The position numbers and the translations under genes are program-made. Positions 24,986 through 42,461 of a stretch of 64,000 nt of DNA are shown here, piece after piece. Source of the stretch: Blastocystis sp. Blastoise (taxonomy: Eukaryota > Sar > Bigyra > Opalinata > Blastocystidae); NCBI GenBank assembly GCA_039096225.1, contig JBBPEB010000027.1, forward strand, positions 621,501 to 685,500, written 5' to 3'. The notes under the pieces were generated by a model. That model had not been told where the DNA came from. It searched no databases and saw only the letters and a list, made by a program, of their open reading frames with translations. Positions within the stretch are counted from its first letter, which is position 1. Every line of letters begins with the position of its first letter.

Positions 24986-26803
24986 TTTTTTACTTTATAA
25001 ATAAAAACAACAAACAAATAATATATGACAAAAATGTGTCTTGATCTTTAAAAGGAGAATTGTGACTAGGAGAACTTTTGTTTCTCTGTCATTGCCTTCG
25101 ACATTTTCTAGAATTTTCGTTTTAGATATTAATTTTTATTGGCTAGTAGTGAAGAATTATCCAATAATTCGTATATGGACGGTTCGATTATCATGTTGAT
25201 ACTGGAAGTCTCTACCATTAAATAATAATATTTTCGAATTGTGTTGTTGTTTCTATCGACAAATCATCCGTCAATACCAAATTATATCTCCTCATTCGAC
25301 TTTGGAATAAGAACTTCTTATTTTTCTTGTTTATTTCACAAATTCTACTTGTAATTATATATGAAATCGTGGGGGAAAAAAAATTGAATACGAAGAAGAC
25401 TATCGATTCCTTTTTTTTAATCGTTTTGGTATTATGTAGTTGTGGAAACAAGCTAAAGAGAATAATATTGAATTCACTTATCATTTTACTTTACTGATCG
25501 ATTCAAGATTCTAACATATTTTTTTAATGTTGATATTTTTCTATTAATCACTAAGCTTCTCACTTTATTAGCTGCTTAAAATATAATATTATAATGTTTA
25601 ATTAAAGTAATAAAGATATACTCTATATATCACTCACTGAATGAATAGTTTTTTTCGTAATTTAAATAATATCGTTGTAGTATATTATTCAAAGTCTCTT
25701 TTGCATAAAGAAAGTACTTATAAATTCAAAATATATTTTTGTAATATTTTGGGAAATGTTTAAGGATTTATATACAAAATGTTATAAAAAAAAAAATTTG
25801 CATCTGAATTTTTGTATAAACAAATGTAAAAGCAAATAACTTGTTAGTGATAAACATTTGAAATCGTATACAGCTATCTAGCAGATATACATCAATAATT
25901 ATTTTTATTTGTATGAATAACAGAGACTTTTTAACAAAGAATGAATTCATAGGTATTTATTTTACTTAAAAAGAACATTAAAAAAATATAACAATCAGTA
26001 TCGTACATTGAACAATATATACATATATAAAGAATTATTAGAAACAAACTTAAAAACTAAATATTTTTTTATAATTTTAATTATTATATATATATTTAAC
26101 TTTTAAATGTCGTTTTGAATTAACAAATATTAATAAATACATATCTTGTCAATAAATGAATAATTAATATCTAGCAAAATGAACACAAAACTTACTGCTC
26201 TATTGAGACAGTCTATACCAAATATATCTCATAAGAATCTGACTCTATATCGAATCTATGATGCATCAAAATAAAAGAAATTGATTAAAGATTCATAAAA
26301 ACATTTCAGTTGATATCAGACTAAGATTGACTCCATCTAAAAAAAGTGGGTATAGTATTTCTCCACCCCAATAAACGGGAAGTTCCCTATGTCCATCCAT
26401 ATTCTTTATTCCAAAGAAGTCTTTGAAATCTTATTCAGAAGGCGTCATCTGCCCTATTGACTTGGGAAACTGACGTTTTTCTTCATTTTTTACAGAGAGA
26501 CCTCAAGCGATTCAATTCTTTTGGGAATTCTGGAATCCTTAAAAAATTGGAGCCAACACTTTATGTACGGTAACAATTGGAGATATAGTCCCTAAATAAT
26601 TTACAATAGTATGCGTCATTAGAGGATATCCAATCGAGTAAACATTCTTATCATTTATTTCATTCATAACCATAGGAAATGAGAAGAGTTGTTTCAATAT
26701 TATGAAAGTATTGATCACTGAACAGTTGAGACCATACAATTTTAATGAAACAAATAAAATCCACACAGTTTACATATTAATATATTTTTTATAAATATAC
26801 GAA
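24986..26803. other. Divergent intergenic, PepD / PEPCK
   Basis: About 1.8 kb, the longest non-coding stretch of this half of the window. Short frames at 25218, 25768 and 26539 (minus) and a 31-codon frame at 26179 (plus) are not convincing genes. Part of it may be a decayed gene (see 26160-26770). Confidence 0.5.
26160..26770 (-). pseudogene. Possible decayed leucine-rich-repeat-like fragment
   Basis: The minus strand carries normal-complexity fragments, for example YSIGYPLMTHTIVNYLG and, in another frame, IPEFPKELNRLRSLC. The latter resembles one leucine-rich repeat. Stops and frame changes prevent an intact product. Weak evidence. Confidence 0.2.
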
Positions 26804-28617
26804 ATGTTTGCTACTCGTCTTGGTAAAGTTGCTACTATTGCTAGGTATGCTTCCTTTATGTTATTTTATTTAATTGAAATCATAGACCTGCCGCTGCTTT
26901 TGTTCGTAATATCGAAACCACTGGTGCCGCTCTTGGTATCAACAAGGCTCTCGGTATGAACTTTGGTAAGGTCCACAGAAATCTTAATTATGGTATGTAT
27001 TTATCAAATAATATGATTTTATTTTTTTTACTATTTTCAAATGATCATCAAAAATTATTGCCAAAACAATGAATGATTTATATTTTTATTTATATAGATG
27101 AAGTTCTTGAACACGAAGTCAAGAACAAGGAAGGTCAAATGACTGCTTTTGGTTGTTACACCGTTGATACTGGTGATTACACTGGTCGTTCTCCTCAAGA
27201 TAAATACTTCGTAAAACAAAAGCCCTCTGAAGATAATCTTTGGTGGAGTAAGATTCCTCCTAATAAGCCCGTTGATCCTAAGATCTTCGATGCTCTTTAT
27301 GAAGATGTCAAGACTTACATGAACGGAAAGGAAGTTTACGTCCTTGATGCTTATTGTGGTGCTTCTAAGACTACCTTCAAGAAGGTTCGTTTCATTACTG
27401 AATGGGCTTGGCAACATCACTTTGTCAAGAACATGTTCATTGTTCCTAAGACTGAAGAAGAAATTAAGAACTTCGTTCCTGATTTCACTGTCATTAACGC
27501 TTCTAAGGGTCTTGTCAACAAGAACTGGAAGGCTCAAGGTCTTAACTCTGAAGCTTTCGTTGGTTTCAATCTTGAACAAAAGGTTGCTATCATCATTGGT
27601 GCTTCCTATGGTGGTGAAATGAAGAAGGGTATCTTCTCTCTTATGAACTACTGGTTACCTCTTGAAGGTATTCTTTCTATGCATTGTTCTGCTAACCGTG
27701 GTCCTAAGGGTGATTCTGCTCTTTTCTTCGGTCTTTCTGGTACTGGTAAGACTACCCTTTCTGCTGATCCTAAGAGATTCTTATTAGGTGATGATGAACA
27801 TGGTTGGGATGATAACGGTATTTTCAATTATGAAGGTGGTTGTTATGCTAAGACCATCAATCTTTCTCAAAAGAACGAACCTGAAATTTATGGTGCTATT
27901 CGTAAGAACGCTCTTCTTGAAAACGTTTGGGTCAACCCTGATGGTACTGTAGATTTCTACAATAAGAGCAAGACTGAAAATGGACGTGTCTCTTATCCTC
28001 TTAATCACATCGCTAACCACGAACCTACTTCTTGTGCTGGTCATCCTAAGAATATCATCTTCTTAACTTGTGATGCTTATGGTGTTCTTCCTCCTGTATC
28101 TAAACTTTCTCCTGGTCAAGCTATGTATCATTATCTTTGTGGTTATACTGCTAAGGTTGCTGGTACTGAACGTGGTATTAAGGAACCTAAGGCTACCTTC
28201 TCTCCTTGTTTCGGTGGTGCTTTCTTACCCTTAAATCCTATTGTCTATGCTAAGCTTCTTGGTGAAAAGATGGAAAAGCACGGATCTCATGCTTTCTTAG
28301 TTAACACTGGTTGGACTGCTGGTGGTTATGGTGTTGGTCACAGAATGGATATTCCTGTTACTCGTAAGTGTATTGATGTTATTCTTGATGGTTCCATTAA
28401 CAACTGCAAATTTGTTCATGATGATTTATTCAACCTTGAAGTTCCTAGTAACATTCCTGGAATTGATTCTAATACTCTTATTCCTAAGAATGCTTGGAGT
28501 GATAAGGCTGCTTATGATGCTGCTGCTAAGGTTCTTGCTACCAAGTTCATTAAGAACTTCGAACAATACAAGGTTCCTAATCTTCCCGATTATTCCGTTT
28601 ATGGACCTAAACTTTAA
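26804..28617 (+). CDS. PCK1: ATP-dependent phosphoenolpyruvate carboxykinase
   Basis: Exons 26804-26844, 26886-26992 and 27098-28617 join in frame to 555 residues. PEPCK interconverts oxaloacetate plus ATP with PEP plus CO2. The ATP type is shown by the substrate motif [12 protein letters not shown], the P-loop [14 protein letters not shown], the metal-binding [13 protein letters not shown] and the C-terminal [12 protein letters not shown]. The first two exons encode about 48 residues rich in Arg and Ala ([20 protein letters not shown]...), resembling a mitochondrial presequence. ATP-PEPCKs are normally cytosolic or glycosomal, so this is notable. Third positions are strongly biased to T and C with AAG for Lys, unlike neighbouring genes, suggesting very high expression. 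Confidence 0.97.
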
Positions 28618-28874
28618 ATTCTTCACATATGTATAAGTACATAATGTATTTTCTTTTCTCTTGTAGTGTTTTTTATTAACAACTTATTTTTTTTGCTTAT
28701 AAACTAAAAATTTGTTTTGTAAATAAAAAATCTTTAATTATTAAAGAAAGAACTAAAACACAACTAAAAAATTTTTTTTTATTTTGATAAATTTTTAATG
28801 TTTAGAAAAAATTAAAAAATATACTGAAAAGACATAAATAAACATTGTTTTTTTATAAATTAAAAAAAAATACT
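28618..28874. promoter_or_regulatory. Short intergenic, PEPCK to CDK9-like
   Basis: About 260 bases of A- and T-runs between two genes in the same direction. It must hold the PEPCK polyadenylation site and the CDK9-like promoter. No specific motif is identified. Confidence 0.4.
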
Positions 28875-29788
28875 ATGTCTTCTCCTACAGTCTCTCCCAA
28901 ACCTCAATTGAAACGTATTTTAGATGAGGATGAATCTTCTAAGAAGAAGAAACAAGAAATAACGAAAAGATATCAAATCATTAAACGATTGTCAGAAGGA
29001 ACTTATGGTATGGTAGCAAAGGCATTAGATACAAATACAAATAACTTTGTAGCTTTAAAACAATTGAAGATGGAAAAAGAATCTCATGGTTTTCCAGTCA
29101 CTGCATTAAGAGAGATTAAAATATTACAAGGTCTTCAACATGAGAATGTAGTTCATCTTCAAGATACATTTAGCACACCCTCTAGTAATGATGATAAAAG
29201 TATACCTGACACTTATATGGTATTTGATTTTATATCTTTATGATTATTATAGTATTTGATTTTATATTTTTATATCTTTATGATTATTATGGTATTTAAT
29301 TTATATATTTTTTATTTTTATGATTATTATGGTATTTGATTTCATATTTCTATATATTTATGATTATTATGATATTTGATTTTATATCTTTATATATTTA
29401 TGATTCTAAATGAATATTCTATTGTTTTATAATATATATATATCAAAAGTATATTCTATATTTCTTTAATTCTTATTTTACGCTGATTACGATTTATTTT
29501 ATTTATTAAATAAAAAAATATCTTTTTCACTTGCTCAAAAGAAATATATATTTTTACAAGTATTAAAAGGCATGGCTTATTTGCATGAACATCATATTTT
29601 ACATAGAGATATTAAAGGTATATATATATTTATTATATTTTTATATTATTATATTTATTATATTTATTATATTATGATATTTATTATGTTTTATATTGTT
29701 ATATTGTTCATCTATATATAGCTAGTAATATATTAATTACGAAATCAGGAGAAATAAAAATAACTGATTTTGGTCTCTCCAGACCATT

Positions 29789-29837
<49 letters not shown>

Positions 29838-30056
29838 ACTTGTATTACTTTATTAATATTTGTTTTATTTTTTATATATTTTATATATATTTTGTATTTA
29901 GATTTATTTGCTATATATATATAATAGTATTCTATATAGTCAAAAACAGGTCCACATCTGTATACCCGTGATGTAATTACACGTAATTACAGGCCACTGG
30001 AATTATTCTTTAAAGAACAAATTTATAGTACTTCCGTCGACATGTGGAGTATGGGG

Positions 30057-30087
<31 letters not shown>

Positions 30088-31009
30088 AATCAATTTAAAT
30101 TCATTATTTAATAATTATATAAATATATAAAAATTATTTTTTGTTATTTATTTATGAAATATTGATATATATATATATATTATCATTTGATTTATTTATA
30201 CTTATTAGATTATTCTTTCTATACATATACATATATATATAATAGATGTTTATTTGGAGAGATTCTGCAGGGATCGGCCATGTTCCTAGGGAAGACAGAT
30301 CAGGAGGTAGTTACTAATATATACCAATTATGTGGCACAGATATCCATTTCTATTATATATATATATACTCTTTATTCTTATTTATATATATTCTCTACT
30401 TTTATATATATTGTACTAGTATTATCTACATACACTGTTTATTATTCATATTATATATACATTGGCTATCATAATTAAATAACTCTATTTTAAATATCTA
30501 TTCATATATATATATATATATTTCCATAATAAAATACTTCCAGAAAGTTCTATATTGAGTCAATTACCAGAGTATCGAATGTTTATTCCCAAAACTACAT
30601 ATATAAGGAAAATCAAAGAGAAATATCAACAGTATATATATATATATCTAAATAATTAAGAATTCTAAAATATATATATATCTAAATAATTAATAATTCT
30701 AATATATATATATATATATATATCTAAATAATTAAGAATTCTAAAATATATATATATTTAAAATTCTTTATGAACACATAGTTATGGATCTAATGCAGCA
30801 GATTTATTAGATAAATTATTAGCTCTTGATCCAAAACTTCGTATCAGTGCAAAAAGTGCTCTTGAACATCCATTCTTCTTCGATTCACCTAAACCAGAAC
30901 CTATCGATGTGTATATTATATTTAAATAACATTTATTTAAAAAAAATTATATTCATATATTCTAATTCTTCTATTCTTTAGAATCACACAGAAACTACCT
31001 GAAAGATAA
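28875..31009 (+). CDS. CDK9/BUR1-like cyclin-dependent kinase with two AT-AC introns
   Basis: The ATG at 28875 opens a basic N-terminus, then GEGTYG-like SEGTYGMVAKA and the cyclin-contact helix PVTALREIKIL (PITALRE in CDK9). Exon 1 ends VFDF at 29231 and exon 2 starts ADYDL at 29482, joined by an AT-AC intron. Further motifs are HRDIKASN, ITDFGLSRPF, VDMWSMGCLFGEIL and QLCGT. A second AT-AC intron (30341-30537) leads to VPESSILSQLPEYRMFIPK and the C-lobe end LLALDPKLRISAKSALEHPF. The stop is at 31007-31009. CDK9-type kinases phosphorylate RNA polymerase II and elongation factors. The APE region reads NYRPLEL instead of WYRPPEL, which is unusual. Closest group by motif is CDK9/BUR1; CDK12 cannot be excluded. 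Confidence 0.88.
29216..29415 (+). repeat. Five tandem copies of a ~40-bp unit spanning a 5' splice site
   Basis: The unit TATGGTATTTGATTTTATAT plus CTTTATGATTAT begins in the exon (the first copy contains the exon-intron border at 29231/29232). It recurs near 29250, 29290, 29330 and 29370 with small changes. Some later copies keep an ATATCTTT-like donor string. Confidence 0.85.
29232..29481 (+). other. Candidate U12-type AT-AC intron 1 of the CDK9-like gene
   Basis: The intron starts ATATCTTTA (U12 AT-AC consensus ATATCCTTT) and ends TTTTAC. A branch-site-like TTCTTTAAT (consensus TTCCTTAAY) lies at 29462-29470, 11 bases before the end. Removal joins VFDF to ADYDL in phase 0, matching CDK9 with no gap. 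No GT-AG pair gives an open frame here, because TAA sits just before the coding block with no AG between. Confidence 0.85.
29790..29834. repeat. (TA)n tract in a CDK9-like intron
   Basis: About 44 bases of TA directly after the exon end ending in RPF. Confidence 0.9.
30341..30537 (+). other. Candidate U12-type AT-AC intron 2 of the CDK9-like gene
   Basis: The intron starts ATATCCATTT and ends AAATAC. A branch-like TTCCATAAT lies at 30522-30530, 7 bases before the end. The exons join as CGT-V-PESS in phase 1, keeping the conserved QLCGT motif. A GT-AG reading with the nearby AG at 30543 gives stops. Confidence 0.8.
30630..30770. repeat. Three copies of a ~45-bp unit in a CDK9-like intron
   Basis: TATATCTAAATAATTAAGAA and its continuation TTCTAAAATATATA recur three times around 30640-30760. 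Confidence 0.8.
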
Positions 31010-31310
31010 AAATAAAATTTGTCAATATTTTGTTAAACATTAACTTTCAGTAATTATTCTAAAATCTAGTATGACATTTGTTCGTGACTTTCACATTCTC
31101 TTTATGAATGTCAATTCATTTTTGTTTTATTTAAAAGAACATCAATATACCTTCATCATTAAATCTTATTTTCATCTCTAAATATTATCGTTGTCAATAT
31201 TATAAAAGAAACAAAGAATTTTGTTGGCTTATTTCAGAAAATTCCAGACGTTTTTGTATTTCTGGTTTATTTTTATGTTCACTATATTTTTGTGAAATTC
31301 TTATTTAACA

Positions 31311-34961
<3,651 letters not shown>

Positions 34962-35458
34962 TTATTCATTAATCTTGTTTTATTTTTTTTTCATGTTCTT
35001 TCTATCATCAATTTATACTTATTTGGTTATCACATGTGATTGTTTTATTTTTGATATTTTCCTATTGTTCTTGTCTTGTTAAATTCTGTTTGTATATATT
35101 TTTTTGTGATTTTTTATGTTTTTGTTTTATTATTAGGATCATTGAATAAATTAGAATTGTTATACGTGATTATAATAATGCATAGAATACACCAAGAGAG
35201 AAAAAAAATGATAATTTATTAAATAATTCTTTTTCTAAATCTATTCTTTCCATTATTTGCTTCAATACTTTCGTAATCACATTCTAATTATGCTATAAAT
35301 TCTTTTTATAATACTAAAAAGCAAGAAAACCATATTCAAATCAAAATCTTAATTCTCACGAATAAATCAAAATTAATTACTAAAAAATCAAATTTTACCA
35401 TCCATTGTTTCCATTTTAAAATATATATTTCTATGATAATTAAGCCTATTAAAGGTAA
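34962..35458. other. Intergenic, MRD1 to GT31
   Basis: About 500 bases of AT-rich DNA. Nothing specific is seen. Confidence 0.5.
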
Positions 35459-37113
35459 ATGCGTAATTCATATGTTATATCATTCGCTGTAACATTATTT
35501 CTGGTTGCAGGATCGTGCTATCTTACATACAATTGTCAAAGTAACCATTTCATTATTCTAGTTTTCTTTTATTTACATATTTTTCGTCTTTAGAATATAG
35601 CAACAAATTCAAATCATCAAACATTATTGTTGACTCTGATATACATACTGTTTCTTCTTTTGGTTTTGGTAGTTTTATCAATGAACTTCAATTAAATATT
35701 CATGAAACGAACTCTTCTATGCATAAAATGAACACTGCAATTAATGAAACTATAACAAGTATTAGCAACACTAATCAAACAAATAATCCCGTTGTTTCTC
35801 TTGCTTCAGACATTATTAAATCTCATAATTCAGAAATAATAATATCAAATAATTCGAATTCTACTATTCTTAACCCTTTAAAACTCGAAGTATTGAATCA
35901 TTCAAATCCAATTGTTTCTGTCCATTCAAATATCAGTGTTATAACTATTAGTAATAGAAATGCTCATCGTAAGGATCACCGTCAATCTGCGTCTCTTTTT
36001 TATTATCGTCATCGTAAGTTACCACAAAGAAACGTTTCAGCCTATAAACCGCCATCAATAGAAACTACATATCCATTATTTTATGGTGCATTATCATATG
36101 GATATTTGAATGGTACAATTCCTCCGTTATATCAGGAAATCGATATTGCTCAACCAGCTGACTTATACAAGGGTTTAGATATAAATTACATTCAATCTTA
36201 TCATTATCAATTGAGTAGTGAAGAGGATCCTTCTGTTCAAACGGATCAACCATATATTCATCGTTATTATGAATTTCCATCAACACGACATTTTTCATTT
36301 TATAGTTTCCCCAAATTTGAGAATCCAAAACATCCATTTGATGGTTATATGATGGTAGGATTTATAAAAACACATTGGAAACGAAATCAGAATCGAAATG
36401 TTATACGATCAACATATTTAGATTTTAATAAAGCTCCTATATTAAAAAATCGATTTAAATTATTTTTTGTAATTGCTTTAAGTTATGATAAGAGTCAAAT
36501 ACCTATATTATTAAAAGAGCAAGAAACATATAATGATTTAATCATATTAAATACAATTGATACTTATAATAATTTAACTCTAAAAACGTTAATGATGGAA
36601 GATTTATTTGTAGCTCTCAATTCAACAACACCTTATTATATGTCTATTGATGACGATGTTTGTGTTGATTTATATGCAATATATCGGTTTTTATCATCTA
36701 GAATACGTCGTAACTTATATATAGGAAGTATATTAAAAGAGATGCCGACAAAAACATTAAATACAAAACATTCAATTCCATTTTGTGTTTTACCAAAAAG
36801 AATTCGTTTTGCTTTTGGTCCTGCCTATATCATGTCACGTGACGTAGTGAATTGTCATGTGCAGTATATTCGAATGGTGAATGGTTTTTATCATGTGGAT
36901 GACGCGTTTGTTGGTTATTTATCGAAATTATGTGGTATTCAAGTACATTCCCTTGGGAATTGGATGGGACAGGGACAGAATATGGTAGGACATTCGAAAG
37001 AATTCGTGTCACGTGGATATTATGTTGCGAATGGGTTAGGAAGAGCCGATCATCTCAATGAAGTGTGTGCTTCTGTTTATACTCGAAAGGCTAGCTTGTC
37101 TTCTATCTCCTAA
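35459..37113 (+). CDS. GT31-family glycosyltransferase (beta-1,3-galactosyltransferase-like), type II membrane
   Basis: Exon 1 (35459-35540) encodes a start and membrane anchor, MRNSYVISFAVTLFLVAG. It splices over a 53-nt intron (35541-35593) in phase 1 to the long exon ending at 37113, giving 533 residues. A stem rich in Asn, Ser and Thr with many N-glycosylation sites covers residues about 30-130. The catalytic domain shows EQETYNDLIILNTIDTYNNL then TLKTLMM, the metal-binding SIDDDVCVDLY, RIRFAFGPAYIMSRDVV and HVDDAFVGYLS, the pattern of Golgi beta-1,3-glycosyltransferases. It most likely adds a hexose to secreted or surface glycans; donor and acceptor cannot be told. Starting at the first ATG of the long exon (35719) would lose the anchor. 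Confidence 0.88.
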
Positions 37114-38209
37114 TTATATCGATTTATTTTCTATATGATTTGTAACAATATATATACTATTATATATACATTATTTTTTCCATTTTTCTTAAATAGCATA
37201 TTCTATAAGTGTGGATATATATATGTATATATTCTATTTTATATCAGAAACATTACTTTCTTTTATTGTTATGCATAATATATATGTTTATTGTACTACA
37301 TTTATCTATATATATACTTTTATAATTATAAATATAATTCTTATTTCTTTCTTAGTCTGTATTAAAATTTATATTATTTATATACTTTAGATTTCTCTCT
37401 TTTTCTATTTAATATATCAGTTTGCTGTTTATATTGTGTATCTATATTATCTTGAGTATATTTTCATATATATATATAGTAAATATATGTGTGCTTTATT
37501 GTATTTATCATGGAAAACAATTGTTTTTTTGTTAATAAATATAATATTTGCTGCATATTACACTTTGGTTTTCATTTTTTTTTGTTTTCTTTATTATATC
37601 TTGTTACAGTTGTTCTATACATTGTTATAGAGACATGTTCAAATGTTTTTCATTCTTTTCTTTGTTTCTTTGTTTTTTATTATAATTCTAGAAATATAAA
37701 CCATTTTAAAGTAATTAAGTAGATATATTTATTTACATTTTTATTTATCTTACTAAATACAGTATAGTTTAAACTATGCTTACTATACTACTTTTTATAT
37801 ATTAATACTAATATATAATTGAATTGATTATAGTGTATTGAACAACATTTTTATAGACCTAGAATTATTTTATCTACTATTTAAACAGTTTTTATATAAA
37901 TATTCTCTTAATCGTTTGTTCTAGTTAATTGAAGATAATTATTAGGTATGTGTTTCAAATTTAATTTTTGTCTGTTTCAATATGTAAGTATCATAATTAT
38001 TTATATTGTTTTTGATTAGACTATTCATTTATATAGAATACTTTTGAAGAATAATCACAGATAATTCTTATGTTCTATTACATATGTTGTTTATTATGCG
38101 AAAATAGAGAACAAAATTCAAATAATAATATGAAAGTTACAAGTGAAGATAATTGAATAATAATAATAATAATCAAGATATATATAATAATAGTATTAAT
38201 ATTTCATGA
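37114..38209. other. Convergent intergenic, GT31 / AlaX
   Basis: About 1.1 kb, T-rich. Hydrophobic frames at 37436 and 37489 are low-complexity artefacts. No gene seen. Confidence 0.55.
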
Positions 38210-39544
38210 TTATATTCCTTCAATAGTATAGGATATATGCGTAACACCCTTCTTTACCTATATAAGAATAAACATTATACATATAATTAATATGATAAAT
38301 GTAATAAATATAATTAATATAATAAATATGATATATAAAATATGATAAATATGATAAATATAATAAATATAAAAATATAATAAATAATAAAAACAAGAAT
38401 ATATATTTACTTTAATTTTCTCGATGATTATGTGACCAATTTCTTTTGTAGTTCGTACATGTGTACCAGCACAAGGATAATCCACGTGACCTCCCACGTG
38501 TACAATTCTAGCTTTTTCACCTATTTAATAATAATTATTATTTTTATATTTGTTATTTAGATAGATAGAAATATAGGTTATAATAATAATAATAATAAAG
38601 AGAATAATATTAATATATATATATACCAGGGAGAAGATAGGATGTATCATGAGGAACATCTTTTGGATCTAAGTATTCAATAACCGTGGGAATGGCTTCT
38701 TCAACTAATTCATCACAAGTGTGCTATATTGAATATATAGAATTATCTGTAATATATATAATACTAATAATAAATATATAATAACACTAAGGATAATAGA
38801 CATAAAATAAACTTAATAATAAGAATATATACTTGTAATTTATGAATCACAGTATTTCTTTCTTCTGTAGGTATAACGCCAAGATATTCCACATAGCATT
38901 GACCTATAGCATGATTTCCCTTGGAAGGGGGAATATGATACCCTAATATATATATATATACATATAAATGACAATAGAAAAAAAATCAAAAAAGAAATCA
39001 TATTCATAATATAATTAATGTATAATAAAATATATATACCAATCTTCATCATTGCCTGATCTAAAAGATGACCGGCACTATGTAAACGTGTGTTTTTTAA
39101 TCGGAAACACTCATCAACTTCCATGTGAATCTTATCATTTACTTGAAACACATTATTCTCAAAAAACCCTTCATGAATAACCATATGCTTATTCTCATGA
39201 TGACTGCACGTATTTGTTACATGAAATATATCACTGCCACATTTCATTATACCTATATCTCCTGATTGACCACCACCCTATTTTAATAATATCTAAATAT
39301 TTAATTTATACAAAACATATACTTTGCAATAGAATAATGTTTCATCAAGAACAACGAAGTATTTTTTGCTTTCGCTTTCATCTTCAGCAGGTATTTTCTC
39401 TACATAAATGACAGTTGCATCTCCATTAAATAAATATTGATCTTCCAAATATATTTTCTTTGTTATTTGTTTGGATATATCAAATGGTTTCATAGTACAT
39501 GATTCATATACTTGATTTGGCTCGTTAATAATTTCTGATGTCAT
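38210..39544 (-). CDS. Stand-alone alanyl-tRNA editing protein (AlaX)
   Basis: AlaX hydrolyses Ser (or Gly) wrongly attached to tRNA-Ala, working in trans to alanyl-tRNA synthetase. The protein begins MTSEIINEPNQVYE. It has the beta-barrel motif DETLFYCK-GGGQSGDIG across the first intron. The zinc and catalytic motif HSAGH is in exon 2, and CAGTH is in the exon near 38455, matching the HxxxH ... CxxxH set. The last exon gives VKKGVTHISYTIEGI and a stop at 38210. Five or so introns are AT-rich with GTATAT or GTAAAT donors. Length (about 275 residues) suits a type-II AlaX with the glycine-rich N-terminal domain. Confidence 0.9.
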
Positions 39545-39745
39545 TTCGTATTGTAGAAAAATGAAATGAAATGAAAATGAAATGTTATAAGAAATGAATC
39601 AGCCAATAGAAAATTTGTGATTCAAAAATGGGTTTTAGGTCAATTTTAATTGATTTAGTAGCATAAACAAAATAAAAAACATATCTAATGATGTAAACAA
39701 ACAATGCATTTAGATAGGACAGATTTTTAATTTCTATATAAAAAT

Positions 39746-42461
<2,716 letters not shown>

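Noticed and set aside
37436-37722. Small hydrophobic membrane proteins in T-rich intergenic regions (also 10554, 56395, 57118)
   Set aside because: Composition alone (Phe, Ile, Leu, Tyr from T-rich DNA) explains them. They lack conserved features and good start contexts.
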